From: an uncultured Lachnospiraceae bacterium
GTDB lineage: Bacteria > Bacillota > Clostridia > Lachnospirales > Lachnospiraceae
Assembly: GCA_947625775.1 (NCBI GenBank)
Contig: CANQPM010000020.1
Coordinates: forward strand, 1-59,179
Direction of reading: 5' to 3'
Length of the DNA stretch: 59,179 nt
How positions within the stretch are numbered: the first letter of the stretch is position 1; each line of letters opens with the position of its first letter. Position numbers and translations under genes: made by a program. The notes below the pieces were generated by a model. That model worked only from the letters and a program-made list of their open reading frames with translations. It was not told where the DNA came from and ran no database searches. Below, piece by piece: positions 26,220-34,285 of the stretch.

Positions 26220-27730
26220 TCCACATGAATCTTTTTTTTTAATTCCATTCTGTCAATCTTGCCGTTTGCCGTCATTGGCAGTTTTTCAAGCTTTATGATT
26301 TTGTTCGGAAGCATATATCTTGGAATCATATTTTTCAACGCTGCCATTATTTCTTTTGTTTCAGCACAGCCCACATAATAAAGCAGGATTTTATCATGTT
26401 CCTTATCATATACGCATCCTGTCATTTCGACTGTTTCTATCGTGTTGGCATATGTTTCTATCTCACCCAGCTCAATCCTGTGTCCCATATGCTTAATCTG
26501 AGAATCTTTTCTGGATACAAAAACCAATTCCCCACGCTCATTGTAACGCCCTATATCGCCTGTCTTGTATATGATTTCAGGATATGCACTGTTTAAAGGA
26601 TTTTGGACAAATGCACTTTCTGTCCTTTCCGAATCATTGTAATATCCGTGTGACAGGCAGGTTCCCCTAATACATATCTCTCCATTCTCACCATTCTCCG
26701 CCTTCTCATTCTGCTCTGTTAATAGAATAATCTCCGTATTTTTAAACGGCTTGCCGATTGGTATGGCTTCATTGGTTTGAATTTCACGCTCCACCTTATA
26801 ATAGCAGCATACCCCCGTCCCCTCTGTAGGTCCGTACAAATTTACAAACATCGCGTCAGGCAGAACTTTTTTCCAGCGTTCCAACTGCCTTACAGGAAAC
26901 ACCTCGCCCGCAAACGCAATCGTACGCAGATGTTTTGGCACAATCTCGTCAAAGGTCCCAAACGCCGAAACCATAGTTAGCGCTGAAACAACCCAGCATA
27001 TAGTATTAATCTGACGACTGTTTAAAAACTCTACCAGCTTTATCGGGAACGAAAATAACTCCTTTGGAATCAGGTACGTCGTAGCGCCAAATTTAAGCGT
27101 GGGATAAATTTCCTTTAGGCATGCATCAAAATATAGAGGCGCTTGATTGCCAAACACAGTATCTTCTCCAAATTCAAGCACCTTAGAAAGCTGCTCAACA
27201 TAATCAATAATGCTGCGGTGGCATCCTGTCACTCCTTTAGGAATCCCCGTAGAGCCTGATGTAAATACTACATACACAAGATCTGTATCAATAGCCGCGT
27301 CACGTGACCTTTTCAATGCCTGTTCGTCTATTTTTGTCAGACATATATCGTCATAAAGAGCTATCTCACCTTTAAACTGAAATTCCTTCGCGCTTTCGTA
27401 ATTGTTTTTATCGCATATCATTACTTTGGCATTCAAGCTCTTGATAATAAGTTCGATTCTCATACGCGGCATCTCCGCGTCTACAGGCACATAAAAGCAA
27501 CCCGCAGCTACTACCCCATAAAAGGCGGTTATTGTTTTGGGATGCTTATCCATAAAAACCACTACCGGCTCCTTGAAACATCCCCTTTGACAAAGCCATG
27601 TCCCTACAGCCATGCTCAGCTGATGAACTTCTCGGAATGTCAATGCATCCGTGCCATCAGAAAACGCCGTTTTATTTGGCTTTTTCTCAACAATCTCATC
27701 TAAATAATCCAATACATTGTTTTTCATCAT
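26216..27730 (-). CDS. DltA-like amino-acid adenylating enzyme (carrier-protein ligase)
   Basis: 504 residues, the length of stand-alone DltA. Adenylation motifs are complete: A3 TSGSTGIPKG (157-166), A4-like NQAPLYFDACLKEIYP with Asp202, which binds the alpha-amino group in amino-acid-activating enzymes, A5 NLYGPTEGTG, A7 YKTGDIGRY, A8 KHMGHRIELGEIE and the A10 lysine in MTANGKIDR (491). DltA charges D-Ala onto DltC; here the carrier is probably the acyl carrier protein at 31961. An Asp/Glu racemase gene overlaps by one base upstream, so the activated residue may be D-Asp or D-Glu rather than D-Ala (inference). Specificity cannot be read reliably from the sequence. Confidence 0.8.
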   Translation of the reverse strand: MMKNNVLDYLDEIVEKKPNKTAFSDGTDALTFREVHQLSMAVGTWLCQRGCFKEPVVVFMDKHPKTITAFYGVVAAGCFYVPVDAEMPRMRIELIIKSLNAKVMICDKNNYESAKEFQFKGEIALYDDICLTKIDEQALKRSRDAAIDTDLVYVVFTSGSTGIPKGVTGCHRSIIDYVEQLSKVLEFGEDTVFGNQAPLYFDACLKEIYPTLKFGATTYLIPKELFSFPIKLVEFLNSRQINTICWVVSALTMVSAFGTFDEIVPKHLRTIAFAGEVFPVRQLERWKKVLPDAMFVNLYGPTEGTGVCCYYKVEREIQTNEAIPIGKPFKNTEIILLTEQNEKAENGENGEICIRGTCLSHGYYNDSERTESAFVQNPLNSAYPEIIYKTGDIGRYNERGELVFVSRKDSQIKHMGHRIELGEIETYANTIETVEMTGCVYDKEHDKILLYYVGCAETKEIMAALKNMIPRYMLPNKIIKLEKLPMTANGKIDRMELKKKIHVE

Positions 27731-28446
27731 TATTTAGTAATCAACTCACTATATCCAAGCTTTAACCGCCCGCACCTGCGTACAGCCTCTGCCGCAAGCA
27801 CCTCCATAACGTCAATATAGCCTGCCCCAATGGGAAAGTCCCGCTTGACCAGCGACAACTCCGTACATGCCAGAATGATTACCTGTGCTCCTTTCTCCCT
27901 AATTTTTGTGGACACTCCTTCGAATGCTTCCATATCTGCCGTATTGCCGGCTTTGATATCATGGTAAATAATATTTGTGACAGTTTCCTGAGTTTTCCTG
28001 TCAGGAATAATGCTGCCAATGCCGCGGCTGTCCAGCGCCTTCTGAAACATCCCGCTTCCTATTGTGCCTTCCGTCGCTAAAACACCCGCCTGTGTGATGC
28101 CTCGTTGTTGCAGGCGTGCAGCCGTTTCATCTACCGCATTTATTATAGGCAGTCCTATTTCCTCCTGAAGTCTGTCGTGAAAAAAATGCGATGTGATGCA
28201 GGGAATTGCCAGAACGTCCGCACCCATCCGTTTAAGCTGCTTTCCCACTGATGCCATCTCAGGAAGCGGCGACTGCGCGGACTTGCCCAATATATAACAG
28301 GTTCTGTCCGGTATGGACGGCTTGCTGATTATGTAAAGCTCCATATGCTCCTGGTCTGTCCGCGCATCGCTCATCTGCGTCAGCAGCCGCATAAAATATG
28401 CTGTTGCCATAGGTCCCATCCCACCTATTATTCCTAACTTTGCCAT
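27730..28446 (-). CDS. Aspartate/glutamate racemase family protein
   Basis: 238 residues. Start MAKLGIIGGMGPMATAYF is the family signature. The two catalytic cysteines are present: Cys83 in LAIPCITSHFF and Cys194 in IILACTELSLV. The family interconverts L- and D-Asp or Glu without PLP. It is tightly coupled to the adenylating enzyme (stop and start share one base) and follows asparagine synthetase by 58 bp. In this context it would supply a D-acidic amino acid for activation. This arrangement differs from canonical dlt operons, which have no racemase. Confidence 0.85.
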   Translation of the reverse strand: MAKLGIIGGMGPMATAYFMRLLTQMSDARTDQEHMELYIISKPSIPDRTCYILGKSAQSPLPEMASVGKQLKRMGADVLAIPCITSHFFHDRLQEEIGLPIINAVDETAARLQQRGITQAGVLATEGTIGSGMFQKALDSRGIGSIIPDRKTQETVTNIIYHDIKAGNTADMEAFEGVSTKIREKGAQVIILACTELSLVKRDFPIGAGYIDVMEVLAAEAVRRCGRLKLGYSELITK

Positions 28447-28504
28447 TAATCCTTACAATACCTTTCATTTTATAAATTATTTATTTCCAAATGCGCATCG
28501 GTCA

Positions 28505-30346
28505 CTAAACGGAAAGATGAAAACGCTCGCATAACATAGTAACTGTCATCACGATGAACAAATAATCAATCTCGTATGCTCCCATCAGCTTAAAATTGTC
28601 CTGCCTATATATGTTTTTCATCTCATTGACATAGTCCGCATCAAATATGTTGTATTTTTTAATCAGGCTGTCCTCAAGAAATTCTATCCTACAGGATTTT
28701 TTAATCATAGCTGACATACCTGGTGCCTGAAACGGAAATTTCTTCCTCTTTAAAACCGCATCAGGCACAATGCCCTCGCCCGCTTTTTTTAAGATATATT
28801 TTTCGTTCACTCCGTTCAGCTTATATTTATCAGGGATGCTCAAAACAAAGGAAAGCAGCTCCATATCAAGGAAAGGATGGCGCCCTTCAACAGAATGTGA
28901 AAAAAACATGCGATCGCCATGCTCACCTAGAAGATGATCCGAAAGACGAAGCTTGCAATCAATATAAGAACGCCTTTTCTGACTGCTAAGTCCTTTGACA
29001 CGCTCCACATTGATAGGGCTCTCGGCAATAGCAGAAAATTTTTCCGCTTCACCGCGCACATCCTTACTGTAAATCCGATTGTGAAGCTCCCTCAGCTTAT
29101 AATGGTTACGTTCATAGCGGAAATACGGATTACCCCAAAGTTTTTCGTTTATTTCACATTCCTTAGCAGACATAGTATCCTTCTGCATTCCGCGGAACTG
29201 ATCCACCATATATCCTACATAGCCGCTAAACAGCTCATCTGAACCCTGTCCTGTCAAAACTGCCTTGGCAGGCGATTCTCTTACCAAACCAGACAGCAGA
29301 TACGCCGCCACGTCATAGCTTTCCTTTAATCCTGTTTCCGCATGGTAAATAACCTGTCCCAGATTTTCCCACAAGTCCTTTTCCGCAATCCTGGCGCTGT
29401 AATGAGTCGAGTCCACGCACTCGCATATCAGCCTTTGAAATCTACTCTCATCCAATTCTCCAGAGTCCATTTCAGCCGAGAAGGAATAGCAACTATCCAT
29501 CATATACCGCCCTATATAACACGCCACCATAGAGCTGTCGAGACCGCCCGAAATATAAAAGCCAACAGGAACATCTGCCACCAGCCTTCTAGCGATTGCA
29601 TTTTTCAACAGTTCCCGCAATTCTTCTATATAATATGTTTCCCCTTTATCGTCCTTATCCTCCTCAGAGTATATCAAGTCCCAATACTCAATGTCCTCTA
29701 TTTCCTGATTGAGCCTGCAGCAGAGCATATGACCGCAACGCAGGGAATAAATGCCTTCAAAAAATGTATTTGGCGAAACAACGCCGGGAAAATTCATTAA
29801 CTGATCAACAGCTTTTAAATTCAGTCTCCTGTTTACCCCAGGATATTGCAGAATAGCCTTGATTTCAGACGCAAATACCAATTTTCCATTGACTGTAGTA
29901 TAAAATAAAGGCGCAATGCCCATCTGATCCCGCACCAACAGCAGCTTTTTTTGCTTATCATCATACAGTGCGACTGCAAACTGCCCGTTCAGCCGCCTTG
30001 CGAAATCCATGCCACATTCCTCATAAAGATGCAGCATAACTTCCACATCTGTATTTGTGCGAAAGGAATGTCCTTTATTTTTAAGCTCTGTACGCAGTTC
30101 CTGATAATTATATATTTCCCCATTGCAAATCATGGAAACCGTCATGTCTTCATTTTGGATAGGCTGCATGCCATTATGCAGGTCAATGAAGCTGAGCCTG
30201 TTAAATCCAAACGCAGCTTCGTCCATCATCAGTATGCTGCTGCCGTCAGGTCCCCTATGAAGCACCGCCCGCAGCATATTTTCTAAAATATGCCTCTCAT
30301 TTTTTTCCTCATTCGTCAGATTAAATATTCCGCAAATAGCGCACAT
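28505..30346 (-). CDS. asnB: Glutamine-hydrolysing asparagine synthetase
   Basis: 613 residues. Start MCAICGIFN places the N-terminal nucleophile Cys2, with the glutaminase motif LHRGPDGSSI, ICNGEIYNYQELR and FNRLSFIDLHNGMQ. The synthetase half has YISGGLDSSMVA (PP-loop) and LTGQGSDELFSGYVGY. I start at 30346 so that Cys is exposed; GAGGGG lies 10 nt upstream. It amidates Asp to Asn with Gln and ATP, or modifies an Asp carboxylate in peptidoglycan or on a carrier, as AsnB-like enzymes do in Bacillus and Lactobacillus for meso-DAP or D-Asp. Placement between the MBOAT and racemase genes suggests a biosynthetic role rather than housekeeping. Confidence 0.85.
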   Translation of the reverse strand: MCAICGIFNLTNEEKNERHILENMLRAVLHRGPDGSSILMMDEAAFGFNRLSFIDLHNGMQPIQNEDMTVSMICNGEIYNYQELRTELKNKGHSFRTNTDVEVMLHLYEECGMDFARRLNGQFAVALYDDKQKKLLLVRDQMGIAPLFYTTVNGKLVFASEIKAILQYPGVNRRLNLKAVDQLMNFPGVVSPNTFFEGIYSLRCGHMLCCRLNQEIEDIEYWDLIYSEEDKDDKGETYYIEELRELLKNAIARRLVADVPVGFYISGGLDSSMVACYIGRYMMDSCYSFSAEMDSGELDESRFQRLICECVDSTHYSARIAEKDLWENLGQVIYHAETGLKESYDVAAYLLSGLVRESPAKAVLTGQGSDELFSGYVGYMVDQFRGMQKDTMSAKECEINEKLWGNPYFRYERNHYKLRELHNRIYSKDVRGEAEKFSAIAESPINVERVKGLSSQKRRSYIDCKLRLSDHLLGEHGDRMFFSHSVEGRHPFLDMELLSFVLSIPDKYKLNGVNEKYILKKAGEGIVPDAVLKRKKFPFQAPGMSAMIKKSCRIEFLEDSLIKKYNIFDADYVNEMKNIYRQDNFKLMGAYEIDYLFIVMTVTMLCERFHLSV

Positions 30347-30360
30347 ACCTCTTTTTCCCC

Positions 30361-31956
30361 TCAAAACCGATTATATATAAACTGGCTTGCATCATACCCG
30401 ATGCCATATTCCCCCATAATAAGCACTGCCAAAAATAAACCATACCACAATGCAAAACGCACAGCATATGGCATTTGGCTAATACGCTCTCTGACACCTG
30501 CTCCGCGCTGGACAAGGCTTACAATAACCATCAGCGCCACCCCGACAAACAAAACCGCATAATCATATACTGACAATCCCAAGCCTGCCAGCGAGCCGTC
30601 CCATATAATATGCCAATTATGGACAGTCAAAGCAGAGCCAAGCATACGAAACGTGTCAGCAATGTTGTCATAACAATCAAAAAGATTCAAGCAGCATACC
30701 AATGCAAAGGTACGCCCTGTCTCAAACAGCAGATATGCCTTACGCTTTTTTAAATTAGGAAAGCACTTGTGAAAACGCGTATAAACAGGCTCCAGCTCTT
30801 CTGAAACCATCAGGATAAACCAATTCGCTATCCCCCATACGACAAAATTCCAACTCGCGCCATGCCATATGCCTGTAGCCGCCCACACAATAAACGATGA
30901 TACATATACCGGAATACGCCTGCCAAGCTTATCTCCCATGTGCGAGCCTGCATACTTATACAACTTCCTCATCAGCCTGCTCGATGAAACGGGATAAAAA
31001 ACATAATCTCTAAACCACGAACACATTGATATATGCCATCTGCGCCAATATTCTTTCAAGGATTTTGAAAAATAAGGACGGATAAAGTTTTCACGAATAC
31101 GGATGCCCAATGCTTCCGCAACGCCAATCGTTATATCAATGCCTCCCGTAAAATCCGCATATAACTCTATTGTATAAAACAACATTCCTATAAGGCAGAA
31201 TACTCCTCGGTAATTATCCGAATTTTGAATAATTGTATTGACAGCTATCATAACGCGATCCGCAATAACCAGCTTTTTAAAATATCCCCATAACACCCTC
31301 TGCAAGCCGTGGCAAAAATTCCTTGCGTTAAAAGAATGCCCGCTGTACAATGTTTCCGACAAATCCTCAAAGCGGCTGATTGGTCCTTGGACAACCTGCG
31401 GAAAAAATGATATAAACAGAGCAAGCTTAAATATATTTTTTTCTGCCGACACTGTTTCGCGGTATATGTCAATCAAGTATCCTATAGCCTGAAGTGTATA
31501 AAAAGAAATTCCCATAGGAAGGACTACATCTACAAATGAAAGCCGCTTACCGCTCCCCGCTATTTTTAAAACCGTGTTAAAATTAGCAATAAAAAAGTTC
31601 CCATATTTTACTGCTGCAAGGATTCCAATATTCAACAAAAGCGTCGCTGCAAGCAGGCAGATGTGTTTCCTGCGCTGCTTTTCCTTATAAGCCTTTTTAT
31701 CCTCCTTAGTCATCCCTTTCTTATGTTCACTTAAGTATTTTTTCTGCTCTACCATACCACGTTCTATGAAGATGGCTGCAAAGTAGACAGTAATTGTCGT
31801 CACTAAAATATAAGCAAGATTTTCAATACCCGACATACAGTAAAAGAAATAGCTTGCCGCCAGCAGAACTGACCACCGAAATTTTATAGGAACAACATAA
31901 TACACACAGAATAATACAGCTAAAAAAGCCAAAAAACCATAGGACGCGAAAAGCAT
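30361..31956 (-). CDS. DltB-like MBOAT acyltransferase
   Basis: 531 residues from ATG 31956, which follows GGAGG by 12 nt; the frame extends upstream into the carrier-protein gene. Multiple membrane segments and MBOAT motifs: LPMGISFYTLQAIGYLIDIYR, FPQVVQGPISRF, ELYADFTGGIDITIGVAEAL, YWRRWHISMCSWFRDYVFYP and the catalytic His in TGIWHGASWNFVVWG. It sits directly downstream of the acyl carrier protein gene, exactly as DltB follows or precedes DltC. It probably moves the carrier-bound residue across the membrane onto an envelope polymer. Confidence 0.85.
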   Translation of the reverse strand: MLFASYGFLAFLAVLFCVYYVVPIKFRWSVLLAASYFFYCMSGIENLAYILVTTITVYFAAIFIERGMVEQKKYLSEHKKGMTKEDKKAYKEKQRRKHICLLAATLLLNIGILAAVKYGNFFIANFNTVLKIAGSGKRLSFVDVVLPMGISFYTLQAIGYLIDIYRETVSAEKNIFKLALFISFFPQVVQGPISRFEDLSETLYSGHSFNARNFCHGLQRVLWGYFKKLVIADRVMIAVNTIIQNSDNYRGVFCLIGMLFYTIELYADFTGGIDITIGVAEALGIRIRENFIRPYFSKSLKEYWRRWHISMCSWFRDYVFYPVSSSRLMRKLYKYAGSHMGDKLGRRIPVYVSSFIVWAATGIWHGASWNFVVWGIANWFILMVSEELEPVYTRFHKCFPNLKKRKAYLLFETGRTFALVCCLNLFDCYDNIADTFRMLGSALTVHNWHIIWDGSLAGLGLSVYDYAVLFVGVALMVIVSLVQRGAGVRERISQMPYAVRFALWYGLFLAVLIMGEYGIGYDASQFIYNRF

Positions 31957-31960
31957 GGCT

Positions 31961-32191
31961 CTAGTTTTCCTCCTCCAGCTTTTGGATAAGCGCATACAAG
32001 CTTTTTGCCGAATTAAAATTCTCGGGAACAATATCCTTTGCCGAAATTGTCACGTCAAATGTATCACCAATTTCCGCAACTAATGTTACAATGTCAAAGG
32101 AATCCAGTATCGCATCGCCGATAAGCTTTTCTTGGTTTAAAAAATCCACATCAGGATGCAGATTGTTTAAAATTTCCAATAATTTTTCCAT
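31961..32191 (-). CDS. Acyl/aminoacyl carrier protein (DltC-like)
   Basis: 76 residues. The 4-prime-phosphopantetheine attachment Ser31 lies in GDAILDSFDIVTLV, in place of the usual DSL; the DSFD form occurs in DltC-type carriers. The acidic helices (LVAEIGDTFDVTI, ENFNSAKSLYALIQKLEEEN) fit the fold. GGGAGA precedes the ATG. The gene lies between a small lipoprotein gene and the DltB-like gene (5-bp gap), completing an adenylation-carrier-MBOAT-SGNH set with neighbours. Confidence 0.85.
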   Translation of the reverse strand: MEKLLEILNNLHPDVDFLNQEKLIGDAILDSFDIVTLVAEIGDTFDVTISAKDIVPENFNSAKSLYALIQKLEEEN

Positions 32192-32204
32192 AAATATAAT
32201 CTCC

Positions 32205-32774
32205 CTATTCGTCCAATATTGTTGTTTTATATTCTATGGATGATATGCAGCCATCTTCTATGATGAAACAAAGCTTTATACCATCCTTACAATATACTGT
32301 CTTTCCGTCTTCTTCTGTTGATGTCTCCCCGTATGCTTCTGCCAGCTTTTCTGCGGAATCGCCAATGCATATTCCTTCCATAGTGGCGACGGTGTCATCC
32401 TTAAACAGCACAGAAGAAACAAAATCCTCCCCGTCAAGCGGATATGTATCCAGTTCAAAGCTGTTGTAGGTATATATTTTGTCAATCCCGTCAAACGCAC
32501 AGCTTGGCGCTTCAAAATATGAATTAGCCTCGCCAAGCTTCTCCAAGACAGGAGCCGCAGGGGCATTAATTTCTATTACGACATCATCATAGACAAATGC
32601 GTACCCTTTATAATCCGCCTCTTTCTCCTCTTTACTTTCGATTTCCTGTTTTGTATTCTGCTCCTTGCTGCTCTCGCTCTCATAAACTTCCACTGATGCT
32701 GCTGTCTTGCCATTGTCTTTACTGCAGCCTGATATAAACAGAAAAAGCATTAAAATAACCAGTTTCTTTTTCAT
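32205..32774 (-). CDS. Small lipoprotein
   Basis: 189 residues. Lipoprotein signal peptide with lipobox FISGCSKD (Cys17). A Glu/Lys/Ser-rich linker follows, then a domain with KGYAFVYDDVVIEINAPAAP, VLEKLGEANSYFEAPSCAFD and GICIGDSAEKLAEAYGE, resembling two copies of a small ligand-binding repeat common in Clostridia lipoproteins. It sits between the SGNH protein and carrier protein genes, 6 and 13 bp away, so it is part of the same operon. It may escort the modified polymer outside (inference). Confidence 0.65.
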   Translation of the reverse strand: MKKKLVILMLFLFISGCSKDNGKTAASVEVYESESSKEQNTKQEIESKEEKEADYKGYAFVYDDVVIEINAPAAPVLEKLGEANSYFEAPSCAFDGIDKIYTYNSFELDTYPLDGEDFVSSVLFKDDTVATMEGICIGDSAEKLAEAYGETSTEEDGKTVYCKDGIKLCFIIEDGCISSIEYKTTILDE

Positions 32775-32780
32775 TTTGAA

Positions 32781-33851
32781 TCAGTACTCCCCCTCATTTA
32801 TGCTTTCATATTGCTTCTGTGCATCCATCTCATACAATCTGCGTTTTTCTTCCCAGCTTTTAGAAAGCTTTGCGTCGCCGCGCCTATCACTGACATTTGT
32901 TTCATTTATCAGATACGCACCCATATATCTTGACAGCTTTTCTGCCCCTGACAAATTCATATGGAGACCGCCGTCATATGTATCAGTATTGTAATCAATC
33001 CCTATTTCTTCCGTAAGCTTTAAAAAATTGATATACGGAAGCTTTTTTTCCTTGGCGTATTCCACTATCTGCTCCTCCCACTCATCGTACCAGAAAGGAT
33101 ATAGGGACGGGGCTTTAACCAGCACCAGCTGAATATCGTTGGCATCGCAAAGCTCCACAATATCATCCAAATATCGATATGCGTTTTTTCCAAAATGATA
33201 ATCGCCTAACGGTTTTGGATCAGGGATATTTCCCGCTGGCTTCACGTCTACACGCATATAATATCCGTTATGTGACACCTTCGGCTTTTTAAACATATAG
33301 TTTATATCGTCCTTTGACAACTCGTTCCATCTGGAATGATAGCGCAGAATGGGAAATACATAATCCAGATATTTCTCCTTGTCAGTCATCGAAGCCTTTA
33401 TCGACTTCACCTTTGACCACGACCATTCCATGCCGTCAAGCGTCATTCTGTTGTAAGCTTCCTTTTGCGGCTTGTCAAACTGCATTGACTGAATATTAAA
33501 AACAACCGCTTTCGGCTTCTCATACCGCAATGTATCTTCTAAAATATAATAAGACTGCCAAATCAGCTGTTCAGCGCTCCCCCTGATATAGCTATTAATG
33601 CCGAAATCATCCCATAACACCTGCGGAGAAAAATTCTCATATACCTCGCAATCGCCTATAAAAATCACATCATGGTTTTTCTCCTCCTGATAGTATTCCG
33701 CAATCATAGCTCCTTCCACAATGCCTGACGCATACTTAGGAACAAGAAGCCTTTGCAGGAAATACAGGCTTCCCAAAACAATAAAAGCACTCAGGAAAAA
33801 ACGCAGTATTACCTTTTTATTCATTTTCTGCCTCTTTTCAACATCTATCAT
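32781..33851 (-). CDS. DltD-like SGNH-fold protein with Cys at the nucleophile position
   Basis: 356 residues. N-terminal membrane segment (KVILRFFLSAFIVLGSLYFL), then an external SGNH domain. Block I reads VIFIGDCEVYENFS, with Cys68 in place of the catalytic Ser, and block V reads YDGGLHMNLSGAEKL (Asp-x-x-His). The order resembles DltD, the membrane-bound protein that completes D-alanylation. The start at 33851 overlaps the upstream stop (ATGA); the alternative ATG for MNKKVIL is 6 nt after GAGG. With the MBOAT, carrier and adenylation genes downstream it completes a Dlt-like set. The Ser-to-Cys change may allow a thioester or thiol acyl intermediate. Confidence 0.75.
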   Translation of the reverse strand: MIDVEKRQKMNKKVILRFFLSAFIVLGSLYFLQRLLVPKYASGIVEGAMIAEYYQEEKNHDVIFIGDCEVYENFSPQVLWDDFGINSYIRGSAEQLIWQSYYILEDTLRYEKPKAVVFNIQSMQFDKPQKEAYNRMTLDGMEWSWSKVKSIKASMTDKEKYLDYVFPILRYHSRWNELSKDDINYMFKKPKVSHNGYYMRVDVKPAGNIPDPKPLGDYHFGKNAYRYLDDIVELCDANDIQLVLVKAPSLYPFWYDEWEEQIVEYAKEKKLPYINFLKLTEEIGIDYNTDTYDGGLHMNLSGAEKLSRYMGAYLINETNVSDRRGDAKLSKSWEEKRRLYEMDAQKQYESINEGEY

Positions 33852-34285
33852 AATGCCTTTTCTTCAAATTCGCCTATTATACTGCCACAAAATCGACAAA
33901 ATACGTTTTCCGCATCATTAGGCTTACCGCATGCTGGACAGATTCTTTCTTTCTTATGCATGACTTCCACTGCTGTATCTTTTACGGCAACGTTCTTTAC
34001 TGACAATCCGCCTGCATGCTTAATTGTCCAAATCCCTGCCACAAAGCAAATACCCGCCACCATAAAGACTGCCACATAATATCTGCTGATTCTCCCAATC
34101 CAAACATCCGCCGATAAGAGCGTAATTCCCCATGTCTGGCTGAAAAGCCAGATTCCTGCAAGCAGCGCGATTATTCCGATAAAAATCTCAATATATCCGT
34201 TTTTACTCCGCGTCTTTTCTTGAGCCGCCGATTTCCCTGAAGTAGTCGGCGACAGGTCTTTTTCCTTCTTCCGCCTCGATTTCAT
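33848..34285 (-). CDS. Zinc-ribbon membrane protein
   Basis: 145 residues. Two hydrophobic segments (IEIFIGIIALLAGIWLFSQT and YVAVFMVAGICFVAGIWTI) and a C-terminal zinc ribbon with CPACGKPNDAENVFCRFCG (CxxC...CxxC). The N-terminus is basic. ATG 34285 follows AGGAG by 9 nt. The gene overlaps the 3-prime end of the VWA gene by 83 bp in another frame, unusually long; either the VWA tail or this start could be different from my call. Function unknown. Confidence 0.6.
   Translation of the reverse strand: MKSRRKKEKDLSPTTSGKSAAQEKTRSKNGYIEIFIGIIALLAGIWLFSQTWGITLLSADVWIGRISRYYVAVFMVAGICFVAGIWTIKHAGGLSVKNVAVKDTAVEVMHKKERICPACGKPNDAENVFCRFCGSIIGEFEEKAL

Noticed and set aside
26216-27730. Nonribosomal peptide synthetase module
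   Set aside because: There is no condensation or thioesterase domain, the length fits stand-alone DltA, and the neighbours are DltB/C/D-like.
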